DNA of 64,000 nt from Streptomyces adelaidensis (GTDB lineage: Bacteria; Actinomycetota; Actinomycetes; Streptomycetales; Streptomycetaceae), in NCBI RefSeq assembly GCF_016598475.1, contig NZ_JAEMUX010000011.1, forward strand, positions 1 to 64,000, given 5' to 3'. Below, one piece after another: positions 57,121 to 64,000 of this stretch. The position numbers and the translations under genes are program-made. Each line of letters starts with the position of its first letter. Positions within the stretch are counted from its first letter, which is position 1. The notes beneath the pieces were generated by a model, which did not search any database, was not told the origin of the DNA, and saw nothing but the letters and a program-made list of their open reading frames with translations.

Positions 57121-57984
57121 GTGACCGAGCGCACAGCACCCGGTGTCCTGGCGGCCCGACTCGCCGGCCGCCCGGCGACCGGGGAACGCCGGCTGTCCGG
57201 CACGCTCGCCGAGGTCACCCTCGACGACGGCCGGGTGGTGATCGTCAAGCTCGGCGACGGCCCCGGCGCGGCCCGGGCCGAGACGGCCGGCCTGCGCTGG
57301 CTGGCCGAGGCGGGCACGGTCCGGGTGCCGACGGTGTACGGCCACGACGCGGGCCGCCTGGTGATCGACCGGGTGGCGCCGGGGGCACCGAGTGCCCGGG
57401 CGGCGGCCCGCTTCGGCGCCGCCCTGGCCGCACTGCACGCCACCGGCGCGCCCGCCTTCGGCGCCCCGCCACCCGGCGGCCCGACGGAGGCGTACATCGG
57501 GCGCGCCCCCATGCGGAACGTTCCCGGCACCCACTGGCCGGCCTGGTACGCCGAGCACCGCGTGCTGCCGTATCTGCGCCGCGCCGTCGACGACGGCACC
57601 CTCCGCCCGGCCGAAGCCGTTCTGATCGAGGACGTGTGCGCGCGGCTGCCCGACCTGGCGGGCCCCGCCGAACCGCCGGCCCGGCTGCACGGCGACCTCT
57701 GGAACGGCAACGTCCTGTGGGGCACCGACGGCCACGTCTGGCTCATCGACCCGGCCGCGCACGGCGGCCACCGCGAGACCGACCTGGCGATGCTCGACCT
57801 CTTCGGCTGCCCTCATCTGGACGAGGTGCTGCGGGGCTACGGGCGGGCCGCGCCGCTCGCCGACGGCTGGGCCGACCGCGTCGGACTCCACCAGCTCTTC
57901 CCGCTGCTGGTGCACGCGGTGCTGTTCGGTCGGGGGTACGCGGAGCAGGCCCTGGAAACGGCTCGGGCGGCGCTCGCGCGGTGA
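57121..57984 (+). CDS. Fructosamine/ketosamine-3-kinase family protein
   Basis: This 287-residue kinase-fold enzyme phosphorylates sugar-amine adducts (or an aminoglycoside-like small molecule). The catalytic loop is LHGDLWNGNVLW and the metal motif LIDPAAHGGHRETDLAML, both diagnostic of the family. The N-lobe shows VVIVKLGDGPGAARAETAGL. In bacteria this repairs glycated proteins or metabolises fructosamines. GTG at 57121 is chosen because GGGGAGG lies 8 nt upstream; GTG at 57112 is in frame. It diverges from the sugar-acid operon. Confidence 0.85.
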   Translation: MTERTAPGVLAARLAGRPATGERRLSGTLAEVTLDDGRVVIVKLGDGPGAARAETAGLRWLAEAGTVRVPTVYGHDAGRLVIDRVAPGAPSARAAARFGAALAALHATGAPAFGAPPPGGPTEAYIGRAPMRNVPGTHWPAWYAEHRVLPYLRRAVDDGTLRPAEAVLIEDVCARLPDLAGPAEPPARLHGDLWNGNVLWGTDGHVWLIDPAAHGGHRETDLAMLDLFGCPHLDEVLRGYGRAAPLADGWADRVGLHQLFPLLVHAVLFGRGYAEQALETARAALAR

Positions 57985-58007
57985 GCGCGGGCGCCGCCCG
58001 GAGCGGC

Positions 58008-58338
58008 GTCGACGGCGAGGAAGGCGAAAAGACTCATCACATGTAAGCCGCTTTCACGGCGGAGGAGAAGGAAGCCCTTTCATGGCCTCGCCGCAGGCAA
58101 CGCTACCAGTCGGCCCGGGACCGGGTCGTGCCGATTTTCCGGGCGATGAGCCGTCGGCGCACACGAGAACCGGGAGGCGCCGCGCGGGCGCCTCCCGGTC
58201 GAAGTCGAGGGCGAGGAGAGCGAAAGGACTTGATTTCATTTGGAGTGAATGAGGAGGAAGCCCCTTCATGGCCTCGCCACGGGCAACGCTAGCACTCAGG
58301 CCGGTATCAAGTCGCGCAGATTTTCGAGGGTGATGACC
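58008..58338. repeat. Two diverged copies of a ~140-bp unit flanking a terminator
   Basis: Copy A (58008-58153) and copy B (58201-58338) share an ordered series of blocks: GGCGAGGA, GCGAAA-GACT, GAGGA-GAAGCCC-TTCATGGC, CTCGCC-GGCAACGCTA, and GATTTTC-GGG-GATGA. Copy B includes the last codons of the large minus-strand gene, so the 3' end and its flank were duplicated. The region has no credible gene; it is the 311-bp gap between two convergent genes. Confidence 0.7.
58169..58199. terminator. Bidirectional terminator hairpin
   Basis: ACCGGGAGGCGCC-GCGCG-GGCGCCTCCCGGT is a perfect 13-bp stem with a 5-nt loop between two convergent genes, placed between the two copies of the duplicated unit. Confidence 0.88.
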
Positions 58339-60467
58339 CGGGAGTCCGGGTGCAGCCCCTCGGGACGCTCCAGACCGATGTACAGCACGGGCTCGTCCGG
58401 GACCCGCTCGCCGTCCCACAGGCCCATGACCGTGGTGTCGCGGGACATCAGGTCGATGAGGTACCCCACCGTCAGCTGCTCGCGTTCCACGAGGGCGCGC
58501 ACCACCTTGGACACCGACACCTGGTTCTCCTCGACCCGGTTGGCCTCCGAGATGCCCTTCAGATACAGATGCAGCCACTTCGCGCGCCACCGGCCGTCGT
58601 CTCCGCGCAGGAACACCAGCGGCAGCGCCACCCGGCCCACCCCGCGCAGCTCCGACTTCATCCGCACCGTGCGCGGCTCGAACGGCCGGCCCTTCTGCTC
58701 ACCGTCACGCACCATGAAGCCGAAGAACGACTCCTCGACGTCCTCGAAGCCCTCGCCGCAATAGATGGCGACCTGCGGAACGATGAACGGGCTACGCACC
58801 CGGTCCAGGGACAGGTCGATGAATTCCGACGCTCCGTCGGGCGCCTCGGTGACATCTCCCGAGTGCTTACCCCCGACAGCCGTGAGGGAGGTGTAGGAGA
58901 GCCAGTCGGCGGTGCTGTAGTCGGAGTGGAGAAGCAGCGCCGACAGGTCGTAGTCGGTCCGCTGCTCGGTCTCCTTCCAGTACACGAAGAAGCGCAGCAG
59001 TTCGCCCTCGACCGCCGAGACCGAACCTCGCGGCAGCACGCCCAGCCCGGCCGCGGTCGCCCGGCCGCTGAGCGGAAGCGCCACGTCGAGGACATCGGGG
59101 TCGAGCAGCAGCCGTTCCGGCGCCGGGAGCCGGCGGCGCAGCTCGGCGTCGAGGGCGGCGATCAGCCGGTCGCGGTCGGCGGCCGGCACGGGCGGCCGGT
59201 GGTCCGGGGTCACCCAGGCGCGGCCCCGGCGGTTGACGAAGATACGGGGCTCGTCGCTCTCCCGCTCCCGGTTGTGGAAGTGCTCGCGCACCGAGAGCAC
59301 GACCCGGCCGGAGACCTCGGGGGCGACCCGCACCGCGGCGGCCACCACCGCGTCCCGCTCCGCCTGGTCGGCGGCGATGCGCAGCAGCAGGTCCAGGGCG
59401 CGGAACAGCTTGCCGGGAGCGGACTTCAGCAGTTTCACCGCACCGAGCACGTCGAACTCGTCGAGCAGCTTCCCGACCCGGCTGTCGAAGGACCGCGCCT
59501 CCTTCTCGCCCCGCGCGACGGCGAACACGTCGGTGGCGTGCGGCCATCGCGGGTACTCGTGCGGGTGGAGGCGCTCGCCGAGCCGCTTGAAGGGCTCGCG
59601 GTGCGCGTGCACGTCGGCGAGCTTCGCGGGGTTCGCCGCGACCACGGCGTCGAGACCCGCGAGCAGCGCGCGGCGCACGGGCCGCGACAGTGCCCGGAAC
59701 CGGGTCGGCTCCTGGAGCGTCACGTCACCGCCCGACAGCGCGCAGGCCAGCCGCAGCACATCGGTGACGGTGTCGAGGAGGAGGTCCGCCCCGACGCCGA
59801 GCCGGGCCTCGTTGACGACCGCCCGGTTCTCCCGGACCGGGATCGCCTCCGGCTGGGGGCCGAGCGCGCACCGCTCGGCGAGGGCCTTGAGGTCGCGCAG
59901 GTCGTCCTCGCCCAGCGGGGTCCTGCTGCCCGCCAGCGCCAGGTACAGGGCGGTGAGCTCGTCGTCGAGGTCCCGGCCGAGGTGCAGGACGGTCACCCGG
60001 TCGCCCGCCGAGGCGATCAGCTCGTCCTGCGCCGCGAGCATCTCCTCGTAGGTGTGCTGGTACCGGCCGTACGTGGGGAGGCTGAGCAGGTCCAGCACCC
60101 CGTTCGCCAGCTGCGTCACCACGTTCTCGCGCGACTTCTCCTCGCCGAGCGCCTTCGCCACGCACCGCGTCCAGAACTCTTCGGTGTCCGGCACGTTCGC
60201 CGGGAAGTCGATGAAGTACGAGTTGTGCCGGACGTGGTCGCCCACCATCTCGCGCACCGTGGGCAGCGTCCGCCTGGCGGTGTGCAGGACGGCGGCCGCG
60301 GACAGCCCCGACAGCCGCTCCAGCAGCTCCGCCGAGAGCTTGAAGCCCACGTCCATCAGGGCGGCGTCGAACTGCCGCGCGACGGCGGCGCCTTCGCCGG
60401 AGGACCCCTTGAGGACGGGAAGGCGGTGGGTGTGCCGGATGACCAGCGATTCGGGACTCTGTGCCAT
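58296..60467 (-). CDS. Large cytoplasmic protein with TerD-like C-terminal region (MXAN_6230/SCO0854-like)
   Basis: This 723-residue protein has no signal peptide or membrane segment. The N-terminal 450 residues are mostly helical and include VREMVGDHVRHNSYFIDFPA and YGRYQHTYEEMLAAQDELIA. The C-terminal 250 residues contain LSALLLHSDYSTADWLSYTS, then SEFIDLSLDRV and VEESFFGFMVRDGE, which resemble TerD/stress-protein calcium-binding folds. I associate it with a large Streptomyces/myxobacterial family named for MXAN_6230 and SCO0854; its biochemical role is not known. The ATG at 60467 (MAQSPESLVIRHTHRLPVL) is preferred over an upstream start at 60515. Confidence 0.68.
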   Translation of the reverse strand: MAQSPESLVIRHTHRLPVLKGSSGEGAAVARQFDAALMDVGFKLSAELLERLSGLSAAAVLHTARRTLPTVREMVGDHVRHNSYFIDFPANVPDTEEFWTRCVAKALGEEKSRENVVTQLANGVLDLLSLPTYGRYQHTYEEMLAAQDELIASAGDRVTVLHLGRDLDDELTALYLALAGSRTPLGEDDLRDLKALAERCALGPQPEAIPVRENRAVVNEARLGVGADLLLDTVTDVLRLACALSGGDVTLQEPTRFRALSRPVRRALLAGLDAVVAANPAKLADVHAHREPFKRLGERLHPHEYPRWPHATDVFAVARGEKEARSFDSRVGKLLDEFDVLGAVKLLKSAPGKLFRALDLLLRIAADQAERDAVVAAAVRVAPEVSGRVVLSVREHFHNRERESDEPRIFVNRRGRAWVTPDHRPPVPAADRDRLIAALDAELRRRLPAPERLLLDPDVLDVALPLSGRATAAGLGVLPRGSVSAVEGELLRFFVYWKETEQRTDYDLSALLLHSDYSTADWLSYTSLTAVGGKHSGDVTEAPDGASEFIDLSLDRVRSPFIVPQVAIYCGEGFEDVEESFFGFMVRDGEQKGRPFEPRTVRMKSELRGVGRVALPLVFLRGDDGRWRAKWLHLYLKGISEANRVEENQVSVSKVVRALVEREQLTVGYLIDLMSRDTTVMGLWDGERVPDEPVLYIGLERPEGLHPDSRVITLENLRDLIPA

Positions 60468-60557
60468 TCCGGGATGATCGCAGAGGTGTACGAGGCGGCG
60501 CACAGGAGTTTTCACACTCCCTCAGAGCACCGGTCAGAGCCCCGGCCAGAGCTTCGC

Positions 60558-60593
60558 TCAGACCTGCGCTCAGACCTGCGATCAGACCTGCGC
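60558..60593. repeat. Three 12-bp tandem repeats
   Basis: TCAGACCTGCGM occurs three times in tandem. The unit at 60582 supplies the stop codon of the TetR fragment read on the minus strand, and a looser version continues to the left. Confidence 0.75.
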
Positions 60594-60705
60594 GCACGCC
60601 TCCAGCCTGCTCCGCGCATGTCCGAGGAAGCCTTCCAGGGCCAGCTCGAAGGCCGCGTCCGCGCGGTCGTCGCCGGCCGCGTCCAGGGCCTCCGCGAGAC
60701 GTGAG
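60582..60705 (-). pseudogene. TetR-family regulator C-terminal fragment
   Basis: About 40 codons read RLAEALDAAGDDRADAAFEL and then ALEGFLGHARSRLEA, which looks like the last helix of a TetR/AcrR regulator. The DNA-binding and most of the ligand domain are missing. The fragment begins exactly where the 5'-truncated transporter on the other strand starts. A regulator divergent from its transporter, with both promoters deleted, is the simplest history. Family call is moderate because the fragment is short. Confidence 0.55.
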
Positions 60706-60713
60706 GTGGCCGA

Positions 60714-62074
60714 GTGGCCGGCATCGGCTCCGTGCTGCTCGCGCTCATCGGCTACAACGGCATGGAGATCGGCGTCTACGGTCTCCTCGGCACCGCCACC
60801 CGGGACACGGCCCGGGCCCTGTTCGGCGCGGACATCCCCTGGCTGCCCGTCCTCCCTCGCGGGCCTGCTGCTCATCGGCTACGGCGGCTACCGGTCCATC
60901 GACTTCGGCGCCAAGGTTCTCGGCGTCCTGCTGGTCGCCGAGAGCGGCATCCTCGTCCTGCTCGCCGGCGGAGTGCTGGTCGAGGGCGGCGCCGACGGCC
61001 TCTCCCTCGCCTCCTTCGCGCCCGCCAACACCCTGGTGCCCGGCATGGTGGCCGTCCTGGCCTTCGCGTTCGCCGCGTTCACCGGCTTCGAGTCGACCGT
61101 CATCTACCGCCGCGAGGCCCGCGACCCGGCCCGCACGGTGCCGCGCGCCACCTACCTCGCCGTCGGCTTCCTCGGCCTGTTCTACGCGTTCATCGTGTGG
61201 ATCGTGATCCAGGCCTTCGGCGACGACCGGGTCGTCGCGGCGGCCGGCGCGAACCCCGCGGACCTGTTCTTCTCCGCCATCACGACCTACGTCGGCTCCT
61301 GGGCGGCAGACCTGATGCGCGTCCTCATCGTCACCAGCGTCCTCGCCTCCCTGCTCGCCTTCCACAACGCCATCAACCGCTACGGCCTCGCCCTCGCCGA
61401 GGAGGGCATCCTCCCCAAGGCACTGGCCCGCGTCCATCCGCGCCACGGCTCCCCGTATCCGGCGGGCCTCGCCCAGACCGTCCTCGGCGCGATCGTCGTC
61501 CTCGCCTTCGCGGCGGCCGGAGCCGACCCCTACACGCAACTGCTGCTGTGGGTGAACACCCCGGGCATGCTCGCCCTGATGCTGCTGCAAACTGCTCGCC
61601 GCGCTCGCCGTGCCCTTCTACTTCCGGCGCGTCACCCACACCGAGGGCGTCGCGCGCACGGTCGTCGCCCCCGTCGTCGCGGCCGTGCTCCTCACCGGCG
61701 CCATCGCCCTGGTCGTGTCCCACCTCGACCAGTTCACCGGCGCCTCCACGACCGTGAACATCCTCCTCGCCACCCTCGTCCCCGCCGTATTCCTCACCGG
61801 CCTCGCCCTGGCCCGGTGGCTGCGCCGGAGCCGGCCCGAGGTCTACGCGGGCTTCGCCGCCGAACCGCAGGCCGCCCCCGACGAGCAGTACGGCCCCGTC
61901 CGGCCGCCGCCGACGAGCGACACCACGCCGGCCGTCCGTCGCCCCCCCGCCGCACCACTACCGGAGGAGACCTCTCCATGCCCACCGCCGACCTCGTCAT
62001 CACCGGCGCCCACGTCCGCACCCTCGACCCGGAACGGCCGTACGCCTCCGCGGTCGCCGTACGCGACGGCCTGA
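60714..62074 (+). pseudogene. APC-family amino-acid permease, 5'-truncated with two frameshifts
   Basis: Homology starts in mid-protein (GIGSVLLALIGYNGMEIGVY). One extra base near 60850-60860 moves it to the frame reading LAGLLLIGYGGYRSIDFGAK and through AFTGFESTVIYRREARDPAR and LLAFHNAINRYGLALAEEG. A second extra base at about 61587-61593 moves it to the frame LLAALAVPFYFRRVTHTEG to RWLRRSRPEVYAGFAAE. The first helices, with the substrate-contact GxG motif, are missing, so it cannot work. It overlaps the start of the amidohydrolase gene, which it may have supplied with imported substrate. The family is clear; the ligand is unknown. Confidence 0.82.
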
Positions 62075-63558
62075 TCGCCGCCGTCGGCGCGGCGGCGGAC
62101 GTACGCGACTGGCGCGGACCCGGCACCGAGGTCGTGGACCTGGGCGGCGGCCGGCTGGTGCCCGGCCTGGTGGACGGCCACAGCCACCCCGTCCGGGGCC
62201 TGGACCTGGCCACCGGGCTCGACCTCACCGCCGTACGCGACCTCGAAGAACTGCGCGCCGCGCTCACCTCGGCGCCACGCACCGACGGCTGGGTCCTGGG
62301 CCATGGCCTCGACCACAACGTCTTCGCCGGCCGGCCCATCGACCGCGCCCTCGTCGAGGACGTCCTGGCCGGCGCCCCCGCCTTCCTACGCCTGTACGAC
62401 GGCCACTCCGCCCTCGTCAGCGGGGCCGCGCTGAAGGCCGCCGGCATCACCGGCCCCCGGACCTTCGCCCAGCGCTCCCACCTCGCCGTGGACGCCACCG
62501 GACGGCTCTCCGGCCACCTCGTCGAACACGCCGCGATGGACCTCGTCACGCCGGTCCTGCCCCGGCCCTCGTACGCCGAACGCCGCGCCCGGCTGGTCGA
62601 GTTGCTGAGCGCGATGGCGGCCACCGGCCTCACCGGGGCCCACGTCATGGACCTCGGAGACCTCGACCTGGTGCGCGCGGTCGCCGATGAGTCGCCGCTG
62701 CCACTGCGGCTGCGCTTCGCACCCTGGTGCATGCCCGGCGCCGACGCGGACGACCTGGCGGAACTCGTCGCGCTCCAGGGCCGGGGCGGGCGGCACTGGC
62801 AGGTCGGCGGGGTGAAGTTATTCATGGACGGCACGGTCGAGGGCGGCACCGCCTGGCTGGACCACCCCGACCGCCACGGCCAGGGGACCGACGCGTTCTG
62901 GCCCGACCCGGCGGGGTACAGCTCCGCGGTACGGGCGCTGCACCGGGCCGGGGTGCGTACGGCGACCCACGCGATCGGGGACGCGGCCGTACGCCATGTC
63001 CTGGACACCGTCGCCTCGCTGGGGCCCGGCGGGCGGCTCGCGCACCGGGTGGAGCACATCGAGTCGGTGCCGGACGATCTGGTGGCGCGGTTCGCCCAGG
63101 TGGGGGTCATCGCGTCCATGCAGCCGCCGCACACCGGCTTCACGCGGGCCGATCTCCGCGACGAGTGGTCCGTACGGCTGGGTGAGGAGCGGGCCCTGCG
63201 GGCCTGGCGGCTGCGGGATCTGCGCGATGCCGGCGCGGTCGTCGCCCTCGGCTCGGACTGGCCCATCGCGCCCTACGACGCGCGAGCGGTACTGGCGACG
63301 GCGCGTACACCGCGCGGCGCCGCTTCCTCCCGGGCGGGCCTCACGGCCCTCCAGTCGCTGGAGGGCTGCACCAGCCATGCGGCGCTGGCCTCGGGCGAGG
63401 CCGACATCACCGGCCGTATCGCCGTGGGCTACCGGGCCGACCTCACGGCGCTCGGTGTCGACCCGGTCGAGGCGCCGGCCGACGAGGTCGGCGAGGCGCC
63501 GGTGTTTCTCACGGTGACCGGGGGGCATGTCGTGCACCGGGGTCCTGAGCGAGGTTGA
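61978..63558 (+). CDS. YtcJ-like metal-dependent amidohydrolase; contains a TTA codon
   Basis: This 526-residue TIM-barrel hydrolase starts MPTADLVITGAHVRTLDPER. The metal motif is LVDGHSHPV. KLFMDGTVEGGTAWL holds the region of the carboxylated lysine or its replacement, followed by THAIGDAAV, HRVEHIESV and ALGSDWPIAP with the last metal Asp. The family cleaves N-acyl or cyclic amides; the exact substrate is not known. Codon 281 (62818-62820, Leu in KLF) is TTA, the rare codon read by bldA tRNA in Streptomyces, so full-length protein may appear only in developing cells. The ATG has RBS GGAGGAG. Confidence 0.86.
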   Translation: MPTADLVITGAHVRTLDPERPYASAVAVRDGLIAAVGAAADVRDWRGPGTEVVDLGGGRLVPGLVDGHSHPVRGLDLATGLDLTAVRDLEELRAALTSAPRTDGWVLGHGLDHNVFAGRPIDRALVEDVLAGAPAFLRLYDGHSALVSGAALKAAGITGPRTFAQRSHLAVDATGRLSGHLVEHAAMDLVTPVLPRPSYAERRARLVELLSAMAATGLTGAHVMDLGDLDLVRAVADESPLPLRLRFAPWCMPGADADDLAELVALQGRGGRHWQVGGVKLFMDGTVEGGTAWLDHPDRHGQGTDAFWPDPAGYSSAVRALHRAGVRTATHAIGDAAVRHVLDTVASLGPGGRLAHRVEHIESVPDDLVARFAQVGVIASMQPPHTGFTRADLRDEWSVRLGEERALRAWRLRDLRDAGAVVALGSDWPIAPYDARAVLATARTPRGAASSRAGLTALQSLEGCTSHAALASGEADITGRIAVGYRADLTALGVDPVEAPADEVGEAPVFLTVTGGHVVHRGPERG

Positions 63559-63657
63559 GTGCGCCGTTGGCCTGTCGGTCGTTCTTCGGGCGCGGGCTGT
63601 CTGCGGCTGGTCGCGCAGTTTCGGGCGTCCCTGGGGCGGTTGCCCTACTGCCTGCTT

Positions 63658-64000
63658 TCACGTCAGGGAGCCGCGGAGGTCCTTGACCCGGCGGAGCTTG
63701 CCCAGTGAACGTTCCAGGGTCTCCGGGTCGACGATCGTCACCTCCACCGTGACGCCGACGCCGTCCTTGACGGCCTGGGCGATCGACACGGCGGCAGCCG
63801 TCCGCTGCTCGGGCCCGGCGCCCGCCCGTGCCTCGACCCGGACCGTCATGTGGTCCATCCGGCCGCGTCGGGTCAGCTGGATCTGGAAGTGCGGCGCGAC
63901 CCCGGGCGTACGCAGCACGATCTCCTCGATCTGGCTGGGGAAGAGGTTCACCCCGCGCAGGATGATCATGTCGTCGCAGCGGCCGGTGACCTTCCGCATC
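63658..64000 (-). CDS. paaK: Phenylacetate-CoA ligase, C-terminal part (partial)
   Basis: About 114 codons of the 3' end lie in the window; the gene continues off the right edge. KVTGRCDDMIILRGVNLFPS is the hinge and C-terminal-domain signature of PaaK, which activates phenylacetate to phenylacetyl-CoA with ATP. The fold ends ETLERSLGKLRRVKDLRG, where the Lys near the C-terminus is the conserved catalytic one in this family. The rest of a phenylacetate pathway may lie to the right. Confidence 0.88.
   Translation of the reverse strand, partial: MRKVTGRCDDMIILRGVNLFPSQIEEIVLRTPGVAPHFQIQLTRRGRMDHMTVRVEARAGAGPEQRTAAAVSIAQAVKDGVGVTVEVTIVDPETLERSLGKLRRVKDLRGSLT

Noticed and set aside
58054..58590. 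178-codon minus-strand frame at the duplicated region
   Set aside because: It overlaps the real gene in another frame and is made of the duplicated non-coding unit; no RBS or family.
58350..60704. 784-codon plus-strand frame over the SCO0854-like gene
   Set aside because: Shadow of the opposite gene; the sequence shows only Val/Gly/Arg/Glu runs.

Overview
This window is high-GC actinobacterial DNA, almost certainly from a Streptomyces chromosome. The evidence is strong third-position G/C bias, frequent GTG and TTG starts, four-base start/stop overlaps, rare TTA codons, an intact 2-methylisoborneol operon with an encapsulin-like shell gene, several receptor serine/threonine kinases and secreted polysaccharide hydrolases. 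It carries no rRNA, tRNA, CRISPR array, or PKS/NRPS gene that I can see.

Layout. 1-6132: a broken, MIO-less histidine ammonia-lyase homologue and a shrunken ornithine-cyclodeaminase remnant. They diverge from a four-gene quaternary-amine (OpuC-type) ABC transporter operon followed by an RpiR-type regulator. 6212-23652: three membrane Ser/Thr kinases with different extracellular domains, a secreted GH78 rhamnosidase, an SMI1/KNR4 protein, pyruvate carboxylase, a GH63 remnant next to a GH13 hydrolase, a lipoprotein and an FHA protein. 23799-35649: one ten-gene minus-strand operon (ATP-grasp ligase, DUF364-like protein, cysteine-synthase-like enzyme, dipeptide-epimerase-like enzyme, MFS exporter, methyltransferase, peptide/nickel-type ABC importer). 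It is driven by a promoter whose -35/-10 spacer is a Zur-like box. I read it as a zinc-responsive, amino-acid-derived metallophore make/export/import system, and it is the best candidate here for an undescribed system. 35708-44905: a VWA/metallopeptidase protein and its truncated MoxR partner, a cyclase/TPP-enzyme scrap, a DUF262-DUF1524-RAMA defence-type protein, an MFS drug exporter, a beta-mannanase split by a 166-bp MITE, and an XdhC scrap. 44849-51030: a PI-PLC-like secreted protein, a peptidoglycan-binding membrane protein and the 2-MIB operon. 51488-56899: a five-gene glucarate/galactarate-type sugar-acid uptake and dehydration operon. 57121-64000: a fructosamine-kinase-like gene, a large SCO0854-like protein, TetR and APC-transporter remnants, a TTA-containing amidohydrolase and the 3' part of a phenylacetate-CoA ligase.

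A second theme is damage. Three gene pairs have lost both 5' ends at a divergent promoter (MoxR/cyclase, mannanase/XdhC, TetR/APC). Two genes carry large internal deletions (OCD, GH63). At least five single-base frameshifts are visible, two of them in G-runs. Either this locus is decaying or the assembly holds errors; re-sequencing these points would decide.
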